From assembly GCA_016790285.1 (NCBI GenBank), contig JAEUPJ010000050.1, positions 124,001 through 188,000 of the forward strand: a stretch of DNA of 64,000 bases, in the 5' to 3' direction. Position numbers and translations under genes: made by a program. Shown here one piece after another: positions 46,254 through 56,755 of this stretch (its first letter is position 1; the number at the start of each line of letters is the position of its first letter). Source of the DNA: Roseateles sp. GTDB taxonomy: Bacteria > Pseudomonadota > Gammaproteobacteria > Burkholderiales > Burkholderiaceae_C. The notes beneath the pieces are model-generated. The model saw nothing but the letters and a program-made list of their open reading frames with translations, had not been told where the DNA came from and searched no databases.

Positions 46254-49200
46254 TCGCCCGCCTGATTCGCTGGTCGGTCAAGAGCCGCTTCCTCGTGCTG
46301 CTGGCGACGCTGATGCTGACCGCCTGGGGCATCTGGGCGGTGCGCAGCACGCCCGTCGACGCCTTGCCCGACCTGTCCGACGTCCAGGTCATCATCCGCA
46401 CGACCTACCCGGGGCAGGCGCCGCAGATCGTCGAGAACCAGGTGACCTATCCGCTGGCGACGACGATGCTGTCCGTGCCGGGCGCGAAGACGGTGCGCGG
46501 CTTCTCGTTCTTCGGCGACTCTTTCGTGTACGTGCTGTTCGAAGACGGCACGGACTTGTACTGGGCACGGTCGCGCGTATTGGAATACCTCAACCAGGTG
46601 CAGGGCCGGCTGCCTGCCACGGCCAAGGCCAGCCTCGGGCCCGATGCGACCGGGGTGGGATGGATCTTCCAGTACGCGCTGGTCGACCGCAGCGGCAAGA
46701 ACGACCTGGCACAGCTGCGTGCGCTGCAGGATTGGTTCCTGAAGTTCGAACTGAAGAGCCTGCCCAATGTGGCAGAGGTCGCCTCCGTCGGCGGCATGGT
46801 CAAGCAGTACCAGGTCGTGGTGAACCCGATCAAGCTGGCGGGCTACGGCCTGAACCAGGCGCAGGTCCGCGACGCGGTGATGCAGGCCAACCAGGAGTCG
46901 GGCGGCTCTGTGCTGGAGCTTGCCGGCGCCGAGTACATGGTGCGGGCCAGCGGCTACCTGAAGACGCTGGATGATTTCCGCGCGATCCCGCTGGTGTCGC
47001 GTGGCGGCGTGCCGGTCAGGCTGGGTGACGTCGCGGTCGTACAGCAGGGACCCGAGATGCGCCGCGGCATCGCGGAGCTGGACGGCGAAGGCGAGGTAGC
47101 GGGCGGCGTGGTGATCCTGCGCTCGGGCAAGAACGCCCAGGAGACCATCGCCGCGGTCAAGGCCAAGCTTGCAGAACTGCAGAGCAGCCTGCCCAAGGGC
47201 GTCGAGATCGTCACGACCTACGACCGCAGCGCGCTCATCGAGCGCGCCATTCGCAACCTGACGACCAAGCTGGGCGAGGAATTCCTGGTGGTGGCGATCG
47301 TCTGCGCCATCTTCCTGTGGCATTTGCGCTCGGCGCTGGTCGCCATCATCTCGTTGCCGCTGGGTGTGATGACGGCCTTCCTCGTGATGCGGTACCAGGG
47401 CATCAACGCCAACATCATGTCGCTGGGCGGCATCGCCATCGCCGTCGGCGCGATGGTGGACGCGGCCGTCGTGATGATCGAGAACGCGCACAAGAAGCTG
47501 GAAGCCTGGCAGCACCAGAACCCTGGGAAAACGCTCCAAGGCGCCGAGCACTGGGAGGTCATCACGCAGGCGGCCGAGGAGGTTGGGCCGGCGCTGTTCT
47601 TCTCGCTGCTCATCATCACCTTGTCCTTCGTGCCCGTGTTCACGCTGGAAGCCCAGGAGGGGCGCCTGTTCGGGCCGCTGGCGTTCACGAAGACCTATGC
47701 GATGGCGGCGGCGGCGGGCCTGTCGGTCACGCTGATACCGGTGCTGATGGGCTTTTGGATCCGCGGCCGCATCCCCAATGAGCACAAGAACCCGATCACG
47801 CGGGCGTTGATTGCCGTCTACCGGCCGTGCCTGGAATGGGTGCTCGGGCGTCCGAAGACGACGCTGATCGTCGCTGTGCTGACACTGTTGACGACGGCCT
47901 GGCCGCTCAGCCAACTGGGCGGAGAGTTTCTGCCGCGGCTGGACGAAGGCGATCTGCTCTACATGCCGTCGGCGCTGCCGGGCCTGTCCGCCCAGCGGGC
48001 CACCGAGCTGCTGCAGCTGAGCAACCGCATGATCAAGACCGTCCCTGAGGTGGAGCGAGTCTTCGGCAAGGCCGGCCGCGCCGAAACCGCGACCGACCCT
48101 GCGCCCCTGGAAATGTTCGAGACGACCGTCAAGCTCAAGCCGCGCGAACAGTGGCGCGCCGGCATGACGCCGGACCGTCTGGTCGAAGAGTTGGACAAGG
48201 CGGTCAGGATTCCTGGCCTGTCCAACATCTGGATCCCGCCCATCCGCAACCGCATCGACATGCTGGCCACCGGGATCAAGAGTCCCATCGGCGTGAAGGT
48301 GACCGGCAGCGACCTGCGCGTCATCGACCGGATTGCGAGCGAGGTCGAACAGGTGGCCAAGGGCATCCCCGGTGTGACGTCGGCCCTGGCGGAACGGCTC
48401 ACGGGCGGGCGCTACATCGACGTGCGTATCGACCGCGTGGCGGCTGGCCGCTACGGGCTCAACATCGCCGAAATCCAGTCAGTGGTCGCGGGTGCAGTGG
48501 GCGGCGAGAACGTCTCGGAGACTATCGAGGGCCTGGCGCGATTCCCCATCAACATCCGCTACCCCAGGGAGTGGCGGGACTCGCCCGAGCGGCTGACGCA
48601 ACTGCCGATCTCCACGCCGATGGGCCAGCAGATCACGCTGGGGACCGTGGCGACCGTCGTCATCACGGACGGTCCGCCGATGCTCAAGAGCGAGAACGCG
48701 CGGCCCTCCGGGTGGGTCTACGTCGACGTGCGTGGCCGGGACCTGGCGTCAGTGGCGAACGAACTGCGGGCCGCCGTTGCCCGGCAGGTGAAGCTGGAAC
48801 CGGGTGTCAGCGTCGCCTATTCGGGCCAGTTCGAGTACCTGGAGCGAGCCAACGCCCGGCTCAAGGTCGTCGTGCCGGCCACGCTGCTGATCATCTTCGT
48901 GCTGCTGTACCTGACCTTCGGCCGATGGGACGAGGCGGCACTGATCATGGCGACCTTGCCGTTCGCGCTGACGGGCGGCATCTGGTTCCTGTACCTGCTG
49001 GGCTACAACCTCTCCATCGCGACGGGCGTCGGCTTCATCGCGCTGGCGGGCGTGGCGGCCGAGTTCGGCGTCGTCATGCTCATCTACCTCAAGCATGCCG
49101 TCGCGGACCGGCGCCCCGACGGCGCGGCGCTGACGTTGGCTGAACTGCTGGATGCGATCCGCGAGGGCGCGGTGCTTCGGGTGCGACCCAAGGCCATGAC

Positions 49201-49417
49201 GGTGGCGGTGATCCTGGCCGGCCTGGTGCCCATCGTCTGGGGCAGCGGAACAGGTTCGGAGGTGATGAGCCGCATCGCAGCGCCCATGCTGGGCGGCATG
49301 GTGACGGCGCCGCTGCTGTCCCTGTTCGTCATTCCAGCGGCCTACCTGCTGATGCGTCGGCCGCGCAGGAAAGCAGCCATGGCCGGCGCGCCGGCCGGGC
49401 AAGGCCCCGCCGCCTGA
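46250..49417 (+). CDS. cusA: CusA-type heavy-metal RND efflux pump
   Basis: 1055 residues with RND architecture: first transmembrane helix at about 13-32, a large periplasmic porter loop ([20 protein letters not shown]), a transmembrane cluster (residues about 340-530), a second porter loop and a last cluster (about 870-1040). The proton-relay helix [20 protein letters not shown] has the Asp/Glu residues of the heavy-metal (HME) subclass. Paired methionines for Cu(I)/Ag(I) export are expected in the second porter loop. Translationally coupled to cusB. It drives periplasmic Cu(I) or Ag(I) out through cusC using the proton gradient. Confidence 0.96.
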   Translation: MIARLIRWSVKSRFLVLLATLMLTAWGIWAVRSTPVDALPDLSDVQVIIRTTYPGQAPQIVENQVTYPLATTMLSVPGAKTVRGFSFFGDSFVYVLFEDGTDLYWARSRVLEYLNQVQGRLPATAKASLGPDATGVGWIFQYALVDRSGKNDLAQLRALQDWFLKFELKSLPNVAEVASVGGMVKQYQVVVNPIKLAGYGLNQAQVRDAVMQANQESGGSVLELAGAEYMVRASGYLKTLDDFRAIPLVSRGGVPVRLGDVAVVQQGPEMRRGIAELDGEGEVAGGVVILRSGKNAQETIAAVKAKLAELQSSLPKGVEIVTTYDRSALIERAIRNLTTKLGEEFLVVAIVCAIFLWHLRSALVAIISLPLGVMTAFLVMRYQGINANIMSLGGIAIAVGAMVDAAVVMIENAHKKLEAWQHQNPGKTLQGAEHWEVITQAAEEVGPALFFSLLIITLSFVPVFTLEAQEGRLFGPLAFTKTYAMAAAAGLSVTLIPVLMGFWIRGRIPNEHKNPITRALIAVYRPCLEWVLGRPKTTLIVAVLTLLTTAWPLSQLGGEFLPRLDEGDLLYMPSALPGLSAQRATELLQLSNRMIKTVPEVERVFGKAGRAETATDPAPLEMFETTVKLKPREQWRAGMTPDRLVEELDKAVRIPGLSNIWIPPIRNRIDMLATGIKSPIGVKVTGSDLRVIDRIASEVEQVAKGIPGVTSALAERLTGGRYIDVRIDRVAAGRYGLNIAEIQSVVAGAVGGENVSETIEGLARFPINIRYPREWRDSPERLTQLPISTPMGQQITLGTVATVVITDGPPMLKSENARPSGWVYVDVRGRDLASVANELRAAVARQVKLEPGVSVAYSGQFEYLERANARLKVVVPATLLIIFVLLYLTFGRWDEAALIMATLPFALTGGIWFLYLLGYNLSIATGVGFIALAGVAAEFGVVMLIYLKHAVADRRPDGAALTLAELLDAIREGAVLRVRPKAMTVAVILAGLVPIVWGSGTGSEVMSRIAAPMLGGMVTAPLLSLFVIPAAYLLMRRPRRKAAMAGAPAGQGPAA

Positions 49418-49423
49418 AAGGAA

Positions 49424-49446
49424 GAAGCCCTGCGGCGCAGGGCTTC
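49424..49446 (+). terminator. Hairpin after cusA
   Basis: A perfect ten-base-pair stem (GAAGCCCTGC / GCAGGGCTTC) with a three-base loop, seven bases after the cusA stop. It lacks a clear T-tract. It probably marks the end of the Cus operon and also separates it from the convergent gene at 49596. Confidence 0.65.
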
Positions 49447-49595
49447 GAAGAACTGGGAGCTTGAGCCATCCGGCGTCGGCAGCGTGGAGCTGCATCTGCC
49501 ATCCGGGTCGCGCTCCGCTAGACGGAGGGTCGACTGACCGATGGCGAATGATATTTCAGCGGGCTGGCATGGATGAGTGCAAGCCGGCTAGTGCG

Positions 49596-50006
49596 TCACG
49601 GATGCTTCTTCATCCACGCGTCGAGCTGCGCGATTTCCTTGGTCTGATCCTTGATGATCTTGCGCGCCATCGCCTTGAGCTCCGGCGACTTGCCATGCTC
49701 TGCTTCGGGCTTGGCCATGTCGATGGCCTGCTGATGGTGCATCTTCATCATCATGGCGAAGTCCTTGTCGAGGTCGCCGCTCATCGGCATGTTCTTCATG
49801 CTCTCCATGCCGCTCATCATGGTGCCGTGCATCTCCTTGGACACGTCCGCGTGAGAGCCCGTCATGGGCTTCTTGTCCATCGGTGCGCTGGCGGATGCTG
49901 CCGGCGAGGCGGTGCTCTGTGCGCTGGCGCTGCCAGCGGACAGGGTTGCGAGAACTGAAACGCTCAGGCCGACGGCAAGGCGGATACAACGGCGGGTCGG
50001 GTTCAT
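49596..50006 (-). CDS. DUF305 protein
   Basis: 136 residues from an ATG with AGGAG upstream. The signal peptide ends SASA. The mature part is Met/His-rich (MHGTMMSGMESMKNMPMSG), then the DUF305 core FAMMMKMHHQQAIDMAKPEA with its paired histidines and KAMARKIIKDQTKEIAQLDA. DUF305 proteins are exported four-helix ferritin-like proteins often found in copper clusters, probably metal-binding. The gene follows the multicopper-oxidase fusion gene by 65 bases on the same strand. Confidence 0.88.
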   Translation of the reverse strand: MNPTRRCIRLAVGLSVSVLATLSAGSASAQSTASPAASASAPMDKKPMTGSHADVSKEMHGTMMSGMESMKNMPMSGDLDKDFAMMMKMHHQQAIDMAKPEAEHGKSPELKAMARKIIKDQTKEIAQLDAWMKKHP

Positions 50007-50071
50007 GGTGCTCTCCTGGGGTGGTTGGAAAAACTTGGCCAGGAACCTGCTGCGCAGCCTGGCCGGGATGC

Positions 50072-52156
50072 TCAGCTGGCGGGATCGCCTTCGACGTCGA
50101 TGTGCATCATCAAACCGCCACCGCCTTTCGTTTCCACGTTGTTGTTCGTGGTGTGGTGGGAGATGTGGCAATGGATCATCCACTTGCCCGGCTTGAGCGC
50201 CGTCCAGATCACGTCGTAGCGCTGGCCGGGACCGACGTTGACGGTGTCGGCCTTGTAGCGGGCGGCAGGCGGCAGTGTTTCACCGTCGCGAGCCACGACG
50301 ACGAACGGCCCGCCGTGGATGTGCATCGGATGGATGAAGCCGCTGTTCGAGCCGATGAAGCGCACTTTGAGCGTCTCGCCGACCTTCATCTTGATCGTGT
50401 CGGTCTCGGGAAAGGCGCGCCCGTTGATGGTGAAGTAGTTCGGCATGCCACCTTCCATCGGCATCGCCGGGTAGGTCAGCCCTTCGCGCTTGAGCCATTC
50501 CTGCAGCATCAGCGTGTACTCGTGGTCCGCGGGGATCTCGTCCTTGGGGGTTGCCGGGTCGATGATGAGCGCGCCATACAGACCCAGCGCCTGCTGCCGG
50601 TCCACGTGGTCGTGCGAGTGATAGAAGTAGGTGCCGGACTGGACGGCGGTGAACTCGTAGCGGTAGAGCTCGCCGTTCCCGATCGGCATTTGCGTGACGC
50701 GCGCCGGGCCGTCCATGACATTGGGAAGCACCAGTCCGTGCCAGTGCACCGTGGTGGACTCGGGCAAGCGGTTGGTCACGTTGATGCGTACCCGGTCACC
50801 CTGCTTGAAGCGCAGTCGCGGGCCCGGGACCTGGCCGTTGAAGGCGAAGGCCTCCATCGAGACGTTCGGCAGGATCTGCCATCGGATGACGGAGGTCTCC
50901 AGGTCGAAGACCTTGACGCCGTCCTCGATGCGAGGCGTGAGTTCCTGGTCACCGCGCTTGTCGAGACCGTAGGTTGCCGTCACGAAGCGCGGCGGCACAG
51001 CGGCCATGTCGCGCATCGCTTCGCCCGGCGTGTCGCGGTCCATGATCATGCCCGGCGGCATGATGGCGCCGCCCACGTCGCGCGCACTGAGGCTCATGTT
51101 GACGAAGTTCGCTGGAGCCGCCATGCCTGTGAGGAGCAGCAACACGGAGATCCCGCCCACCGCCGCGAGTTGTGGGCGGGTCAAGTCGGTGGACATGGCG
51201 CCATCGTGCCCGCCATGCTTGCCGCCGCCGTGCTTCATGCCTGCGTGCCCGCCAGCAGGCTTGCTTTTATCTGCGCCGTCGTGCGGCTTGTCAGCCTCGG
51301 CCATGGCCATGGCGGGCGCGCCCGAGTGACCGTGATCGGCCGAGTGCGGCGCAGGAGCGGCGCTCGCAGCGTCGTGAGCCGCGTGGGCGGGCATGGCGCC
51401 CTGGTGCCCATGGGCAGAGTGGTCCTCGTGCTCGGCCATCTTGCCCGCACTCTCGCCGGCCTTCTCGCCCACCTCAAACCGGCTGCCAGGCTTGCGCTCG
51501 GTCATCAGGCCGTGTTTCATCTTCTGGGCGACCATCCAGACATTGACCGGGTAGGCCAAGGCAAAGCCGGCCATCACGCCCAGGGACATAACGCCCCAGA
51601 ACAGCAGCTCAGTCGGCTCCATCGCGCGCATGTCGCGGCCCATCATCAGCAGGCTCATGACTGGCGCCATCCCGGCCATCATGAAATTCATGCTGATGAA
51701 CTCAGGGACGAAGCTTTTGCGGACGTTCTCCCAGTAGGTGCCGCCCATCATGCTTTTCATGAAAAGCGACTGGAAGATGAAAAGGCCGAATGCAAAGCCG
51801 GCGACATACTCGACGATCAGATCGACCCACATCGGCAAGCCAAGGGCGGCGGTGATGACGGCGGCGAGGATGATGCCGGTGGCGTCTCCGGCGACTCAGT
51901 GGATCGTCGATCCGACACCCTGTCTCCATAGAGGGGCCACGAAGGTTTCGTGCGTGCCAGGCCGGGGCTCCTTGTCCGACATCACGTACAGCAACAGGCC
52001 GAAGGGACCCATGTACAGCGTGACGAGGATGAAGCCCCACCGCATGACGGTCGGCTCGGGGTTGTTGCGGAACTGGTCGTACGCCACGAAGAGCGTGGAC
52101 GCACCGGCCAGAAGAAACCAGACAACGAGGAAGTAGTCGATCGGCTGAATAAGCAT
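50072..52156 (-). CDS. DUF4396 membrane domain - multicopper oxidase fusion, interrupted by one in-frame TGA
   Basis: Read through, this is a 694-residue protein from the ATG at 52156. Codons 1-86 give three hydrophobic strands/helices ending GVGSTIH. Codon 87 is TGA (51898-51896). The same frame continues VAGDATGIILAAVITAALGL and two or three more transmembrane helices (about 88-200), a very His-rich linker (about 215-330), another transmembrane helix and a complete multicopper oxidase domain. Copper ligands are HWHG, YFYHSHDHVD, HPMHIHGGPF and HCHISHHTTNN. The part before the TGA and the part after it together resemble a single DUF4396 domain, in which a conserved cysteine follows the histidine. 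Either a selenocysteine codon, a nonsense mutation, or a sequence error explains the TGA. Without readthrough, the C-terminal part could start at an internal TTG or ATG (51838/51832). Confidence 0.75.
51896..51898 (-). other. In-frame TGA at an expected Cys position (possible selenocysteine codon)
   Basis: Upstream codons read G-V-G-S-T-I-H and downstream codons V-A-G-D-A-T-G-I with no frame change. From my recollection of the DUF4396 family a conserved His-Cys pair stands here. A TGC-to-TGA change is a single base. Downstream, bases 13-42 from the U can form a two-part stem with a nine-base loop, but the loop lacks the G usual in bacterial SECIS elements. Confidence 0.5.
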
Positions 52157-52391
52157 GTGTCGGCGGTCCGTCTGCACGAGCGCGTTGACGTCGATGCGAG
52201 GCGCGAGCGTCACGTCTTCAAGCGCGGGGTCTCGCAAACTGCCGCCAATGCTAGGAGTCGGGTCCCGCGCACCAAGGTGTTGAACGCGCTACGGCCATGT
52301 AGGAAATGACTGATGCGTCGCCTCAGCTGACGCGAAAGACAGTTCATTGATACGCGCTCGCGCGGACAGCAGGTCGAAACTGGTTCTTGTA

Positions 52392-52513
52392 CTAATGCCA
52401 CGGGTGCAACGACTCGGGTAACCGCTTGTCATGGGCGATCTCGTTCGGGCCCCGGCGCACCAAGCGCGAAAGGAAGCTGAACCCATGGGTCAGCACGTTG
52501 GTCAAGCGGGCAC
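52392..52513 (-). pseudogene. 3' remnant of an unidentified gene cut by the IS21 element
   Basis: Just outside the IS end a frame is open for 39 codons and ends LTNVLTHGFSFLSRLVRRGP followed by NEIAHDKRLPESLHPWH and a stop. It has a natural composition (hydrophobic helix then polar tail) but no start. The rest of 52157-52391 shows no gene. I do not recognise the family. Confidence 0.4.
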
Positions 52514-52622
52514 TGTTGGCGCCGATCTAAATTTGACCCACCCTGCCGATTGAACTCTGACCCAGGGCTTGGGGCCAGCATCGCGTGATGCCGGCTGTGG
52601 ACAACTGTAGTGGTGAGCTTCC

Positions 52623-53414
52623 TCAGGCCGCTTCGTCGCCCTTGTTGCGCCGCTCCTGCTCCCTCGCCTTGATGCGCTTGCGCGTTGCCGCCGTGGCCTG
52701 CGTGACGCGGTAGCTCTCGTTGCCGGTCTCCACGATGTGGCAATGGTGCGTGAGCCGGTCCAGCAGCGCCGTGGTCATCTTGGCGTCTCCGAACACGGTG
52801 CTCCATTCGGCGAAGTCCAGGTTGGTCGTGATGACGACGCTGGTGTGCTCGTAGAGCTTGGACATCAGATGGAACAGCAAGGCGCCGCCGCTCTGGCTGA
52901 ACGGCAGGTAGCCCAGTTCATCGAGGATCACCAGGTCCAGGCGCAGCAGGCTGGCCGCGATGCGCCCGGCCTTGCCCTCGGCCTTCTCCCGCTCCAGCGC
53001 GTTGACCAGGTCCACCGTGCTGTAGAAGCGGACCCGCTTGCCGTGCGTGCCGATGCCCGTCACGCCGAGGGCCGTGGCCAGGTGGGTCTTGCCCGTGCCC
53101 GGTCCGCCCACCAGCACCACGTTGTGCGCCGCGGCCGTGAACTCGCAGGTGGCCAGTTGCGTGACCAGCTTGCGGTCCACGGGCGAGACCTCGAAGTCGA
53201 AGCTGGCCAGGTCGCGGTGCACCGGGAAGCGGGCCGCGCTCATCTGGTGCTGCACCGAGCGCGTGGCGCGGTCGCTGGCCTCGGCCTGCAGCATGTGCTC
53301 CAGCAGCCAACGCGAGCGCTCGACTTCAGCGTTGCGCTGCTCGCCGAGTTCGGCCCAGGTGGCGGCCATGCCGTGCAGGCGCAGGGCCTTCAGCTCTGCA
53401 ATGACATCAGCCAT
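52623..53414 (-). CDS. istB: IS21 helper ATPase IstB
   Basis: 263 residues. AAA+ ATPase that assembles with the IstA transposase and directs target choice. Walker A is [12 protein letters not shown], Walker [12 protein letters not shown] and the sensor region [12 protein letters not shown]. The N-terminal helical domain ([18 protein letters not shown]) contacts IstA. The gene overlaps the istA end by eight bases, the usual IS21 arrangement. It looks intact. Confidence 0.96.
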   Translation of the reverse strand: MADVIAELKALRLHGMAATWAELGEQRNAEVERSRWLLEHMLQAEASDRATRSVQHQMSAARFPVHRDLASFDFEVSPVDRKLVTQLATCEFTAAAHNVVLVGGPGTGKTHLATALGVTGIGTHGKRVRFYSTVDLVNALEREKAEGKAGRIAASLLRLDLVILDELGYLPFSQSGGALLFHLMSKLYEHTSVVITTNLDFAEWSTVFGDAKMTTALLDRLTHHCHIVETGNESYRVTQATAATRKRIKAREQERRNKGDEAA

Positions 53415-54927
53415 GGTCGACCTCCTGCTCGGCCAGCCGGCGCAGACGGTCGTAGCGGCCCGGGTCGGCCTGCGGTGGCGTGGTCATGCTCAGCGGTGTG
53501 GCAACGTTGGGCGGTCGCTCGGGCGCCGTGAGCCGCGCCAGCACGTTGGCCACGTGTTCCGGGCTGATGCGCCCGCCAGGCCCTGCGCGTTCCAGCGCCA
53601 ACTCGGCCGCCACCAGCACCTCGTCCAGCCCCGCCGTGCTGCTCAGCGCCAGCACTTGCGCCATCAGCCGGTCGCCGCCCGCGTGGCGAAGCAAGGCCTG
53701 GCGCAGCCTGGCCAGCGGCTCGGGCAGGTCCACGAACGGGGCGCCGTTGCGCAGCGCGCCGGGCTTGCGTTGGACCAGCGGCACATAGTGCTGCCAGTCG
53801 TAGGCCGTGCGGCCCTTGCCGCTGAGCCGCACATGCTCAGCCACCACACGCTCATCGGCCACGATCACCACGCGCTGCGGGTACAGCCGCGTGCTGACCG
53901 TCTGCCGGGCCAACTCGCAGGGCACCGAGTAGCGGTTGCGCGCCACCGTCACCAGGCAGGTGCTGCTCACGCGCGCAACGTCCTGCACATAACCGTCGAA
54001 GTCAACGGGCTTTGGCATCAGGTGGCTGCGCTCCAGCTCCAGCATCTCTGCCACGCTGAAGGCCTTGTGCTCGGGGTGGCGCAACTCGGCCCACAGCGCC
54101 TTGCAGCGCTCGCCCAGCCAGGCGTTGAGTTCCTCCAGGCTGCCGAAGCGCTGCTCGCGCGCCGCCAGCCAGATGCGACGCCGGCTGTCCTGCACGTTCT
54201 TCTCGACGACACCCTTCTCCCAGCCGCTGGCGACGTTGCAGAAGTCCGGGTCGAAGAGGTAGTGCGCGCACAGCGCGGCGAAGCGGCTGTTGACGTCCCG
54301 ACTCTTGCCGCGACCGACGCGGTCCACGGCGGTCTTCATGTTGTCGTAGATGCCCCGGCGCGCCACGCCGCCCAGGGCCGCGAAGCTGCGCGTGTGGGCG
54401 TCGAACAGCATCTCGTGGCCTTGGCTGGGGTACGCCACCAGCCAGAAGGCCCGGCTGGCGCACAGCTTCATGTGCGCCGCCTGCAGCCGCTGGTACACGC
54501 CGCCGATGACCAGCGGCTCCTCGCTCCAGTCGAACTGGAAGGCCTCGCCGAGTTCGAAGCTCAGCGGCACGTAGGCATCGCCCACCCCAACGCCGCCCTG
54601 GGCCGCGCGCCAGGCGCGGATGTAGTCGGTCAGCCGGCTGTAGCCGCCGTCGTACCCAGCGGCCTTCAACTGCTCCAGCAGCGCCTTGGCACTGCGCCGC
54701 TCCTTCTTGGGCCGACGCGCATCGGCCCGCAGCGATTGCTCCAGTTGCTCGACGTAGGGCGCCAGCTTGGTCGGCACCGTCGGCCGGCGGTACTGCGGCG
54801 GTTCGGCCTTGCCCAGCCTGAGGTACTTGCGAACCGTGTTCCTCGCCAGGCTCGTAGCCTTGGCAATCTCCCGCACCGACTTCTTCTCGCGGTGGTGCAT
54901 CCGCAAGACCTTGCCAATCATCACCAT
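53407..54927 (-). CDS. istA: IS21 transposase IstA
   Basis: 506 residues from the ATG at 54927, chosen for the GAGGAG upstream (the frame continues to 54996). N-terminal HTH ([20 protein letters not shown]) and the DDE integrase core: [20 protein letters not shown] and [12 protein letters not shown] supply the three acidic residues. The C-terminal beta region and helical tail that bind IstB follow. No frameshift is visible, so the element may still be mobile. Confidence 0.95.
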   Translation of the reverse strand: MVMIGKVLRMHHREKKSVREIAKATSLARNTVRKYLRLGKAEPPQYRRPTVPTKLAPYVEQLEQSLRADARRPKKERRSAKALLEQLKAAGYDGGYSRLTDYIRAWRAAQGGVGVGDAYVPLSFELGEAFQFDWSEEPLVIGGVYQRLQAAHMKLCASRAFWLVAYPSQGHEMLFDAHTRSFAALGGVARRGIYDNMKTAVDRVGRGKSRDVNSRFAALCAHYLFDPDFCNVASGWEKGVVEKNVQDSRRRIWLAAREQRFGSLEELNAWLGERCKALWAELRHPEHKAFSVAEMLELERSHLMPKPVDFDGYVQDVARVSSTCLVTVARNRYSVPCELARQTVSTRLYPQRVVIVADERVVAEHVRLSGKGRTAYDWQHYVPLVQRKPGALRNGAPFVDLPEPLARLRQALLRHAGGDRLMAQVLALSSTAGLDEVLVAAELALERAGPGGRISPEHVANVLARLTAPERPPNVATPLSMTTPPQADPGRYDRLRRLAEQEVDHG

Positions 54928-55049
54928 GGTGATCACTCCTCGAACCCCGCCCAGCTGTGGATATCTCGGGCAGGGTAGGTTGAACACCTGGGTCAAATTT
55001 GGGTCGGCAGGGCCCTCACGGGTGGGTCAAATTTCAGTCGGCGCCAACA

Positions 55050-55447
55050 GATGTGTGAATCACGCCGGCCTTCGAACTTGCTCTTTCCCTTGAAAGGATT
55101 GAGCTGCAGACGCAGCCAGCCGGCTGGCGGCGTTGCAGCGTTCTCGGTCGGACTACGCGATTTGTCGTGTGACCGGAAGTTGGCGCATTGCAGTCGTCAG
55201 TACGCAAAGAACCTCATCCAGTTGCTCCGCAGGTGGTCGAAGTGATCCTTCACCAGCGCGAGATGACGAACCGCCGAGGCTAGGCGCGATTGACGACGCG
55301 TGCACACGCTGAACACCTGTGTGAGTGTCCGATGGGGCATCGCGGCCCGGCTTGTCTGCATGCGGTGTGCCAGTACATCAGTTGCGCACACAAGCTAGGC
55401 CACGTAGCAGGCGAAACCGAACGGGACCGCTTTGTGATCTCTTGGCT
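55050..55447. other. Non-coding stretch between IS21 and the two-component genes
   Basis: About 400 bases with no gene, repeat or hairpin that I can support. Short frames here have poor codon bias. Confidence 0.6.
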
Positions 55448-56755
55448 TCACTCGCGGTAGACCGGCAGCGCAAGCCCCAGGCATGCCCCCGCTGACCCAG
55501 ACGCTGTGGGTAGCGGCGCCAGTCGACCTCCGTGCAGGATCGCCACACGTTGCGCGATCGCCAGGCCCAAGCCGCCAATGCCCCCGCCCGCTCGCGGGAG
55601 CGGTAGGCCCCTGAGTGAGGCTCCCGCGGACAAGCGGGCTGCCAGGCCCTCGGGTAGACCGGGTCCATCGTCCTCGACGCGAATGCAGGCGTCTCCCCCC
55701 TCCTGAGTCAACGTCACCCTGACGTGCTTGGCGTAGCGCAACGCGTTCTCAATCAAGTTGCTCAGCGCACGCTCGACCAGTTGCCAATCGCCCTGCACCT
55801 CGATCCGTGGGGGCGCTGGACCATCGAGCCGAACACCGCTGCCGAACTTCTGCACGGTGTCGCTGACCAATTCATCGAGCGCGAAGGGCGCGCGCTGCGT
55901 GACTTCCTGCATCGCCTCCAGCGCCGCCAGTTCGAAGAGCTGCTGCGTCAAGCGGCGCACGCGATTGCTCTGGGCCAGCGCGCGCGACCGCACGCCTTCG
56001 TCTTCCGGGAGCGCTTCGAGGAGTCCATGCAACGCGGTCAGCGGCGTCCGCAGGTCGTGTGCCAACTGCGCCATGTGCTCTCTGTGGGTTGCTGCGAGCT
56101 CACGCTCACGCTCGGCACGGATCAATTCACGTTCGGCATGAGCCTGCCGCGCAAACGCCCAGGCGCCCAGGGCCAAGGTCAGCCCGACCACACCCAGGGC
56201 GAGCGTGGTGCCCACGTACGCCAAGCCGTGGTTCTGGACAGCGCCCGCTGCATCGCGCCTCACGACACCGTCGAGCACGATGTACAGGTAGCCTGGCGCG
56301 GCGGATTCACCCGGTGTCGGGGGAAACATGGCTGCGCTGAACAACCGTGTTCCATGACCCGTCATCGGGTCTGTGCCTCGAACGGGCAGCGGCGCCCCTG
56401 CCAAGAACCGCTGAATGGCCTCCAGCGATACCTGGTGTTCGCGCACCATGCCTGGAGGGCCGAGGTAGGTGACCACTTGGCCCTGGGCATCCAAGGTGTA
56501 GACCTGAATGCCGGGATTCACCGTCATCAGCATCTCGATCAACCGCTCGCGGGAGCCGGTATCGGTCGCATCGACATGCGTCGCGCGGACAACTGGCCAG
56601 TGCTCGACGACGTGTCGCGCCAGGCCCGCCGACAAGGTCTGCAGGGCAGCAGCCTCACGCTCGGCAGCCACATGCGCACCAAGGGTCAGCATTGCGGTCC
56701 CAAAGGCAGCGAGCAGGAGCGCAAACGTCAGCGTGAGGCGACCTGCAAAGCTCAT
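55448..56755 (-). CDS. Sensor histidine kinase
   Basis: 435 residues from the ATG at 56755, which overlaps the response-regulator stop (ATGA). Transmembrane helix near residues 5-28, a periplasmic sensor region of about 140 residues, a second transmembrane helix (TLALGVVGLTLALGAWAFA), the H-box MAQLAHDLRTPLTALHGLLE, the N-box LSNLIENALRYA, and ATP-lid glycines (GGLGLAIAQRVAILHGG). The ligand is unknown. Operon partner of 56752-57429, with the PEP-CTERM gene upstream. Confidence 0.9.
   Translation of the reverse strand: MSFAGRLTLTFALLLAAFGTAMLTLGAHVAAEREAAALQTLSAGLARHVVEHWPVVRATHVDATDTGSRERLIEMLMTVNPGIQVYTLDAQGQVVTYLGPPGMVREHQVSLEAIQRFLAGAPLPVRGTDPMTGHGTRLFSAAMFPPTPGESAAPGYLYIVLDGVVRRDAAGAVQNHGLAYVGTTLALGVVGLTLALGAWAFARQAHAERELIRAERERELAATHREHMAQLAHDLRTPLTALHGLLEALPEDEGVRSRALAQSNRVRRLTQQLFELAALEAMQEVTQRAPFALDELVSDTVQKFGSGVRLDGPAPPRIEVQGDWQLVERALSNLIENALRYAKHVRVTLTQEGGDACIRVEDDGPGLPEGLAARLSAGASLRGLPLPRAGGGIGGLGLAIAQRVAILHGGRLAPLPTASGSAGACLGLALPVYRE

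Larger units (their letters stand above)
52514..55049 (-). mobile_element. IS21-family insertion sequence (complete)
   Basis: 2536 bases with 29-base terminal inverted repeats at 52514-52542 and 55021-55049 that start TGTTGGCGCCGA and differ at three positions. Related subterminal repeats containing GGGTCAAATTT lie inside each end, as usual in IS21. It carries the overlapping istA and istB genes. No target-site duplication is seen: the flanks are ...GGGCAC on the left and GATGTG... on the right. This suggests that the copy later took part in a deletion or recombination. Confidence 0.93.

Noticed and set aside
51838-51898. Convincing SECIS element after the TGA
   Set aside because: A stem can be drawn, but its apical loop lacks the expected G, and an alternative stem lies too close to the TGA. 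I therefore call selenocysteine only possible.
55051-55668. Short frames between the IS21 element and the histidine kinase gene
   Set aside because: Poor codon bias; one overlaps the kinase 3' end antisense.
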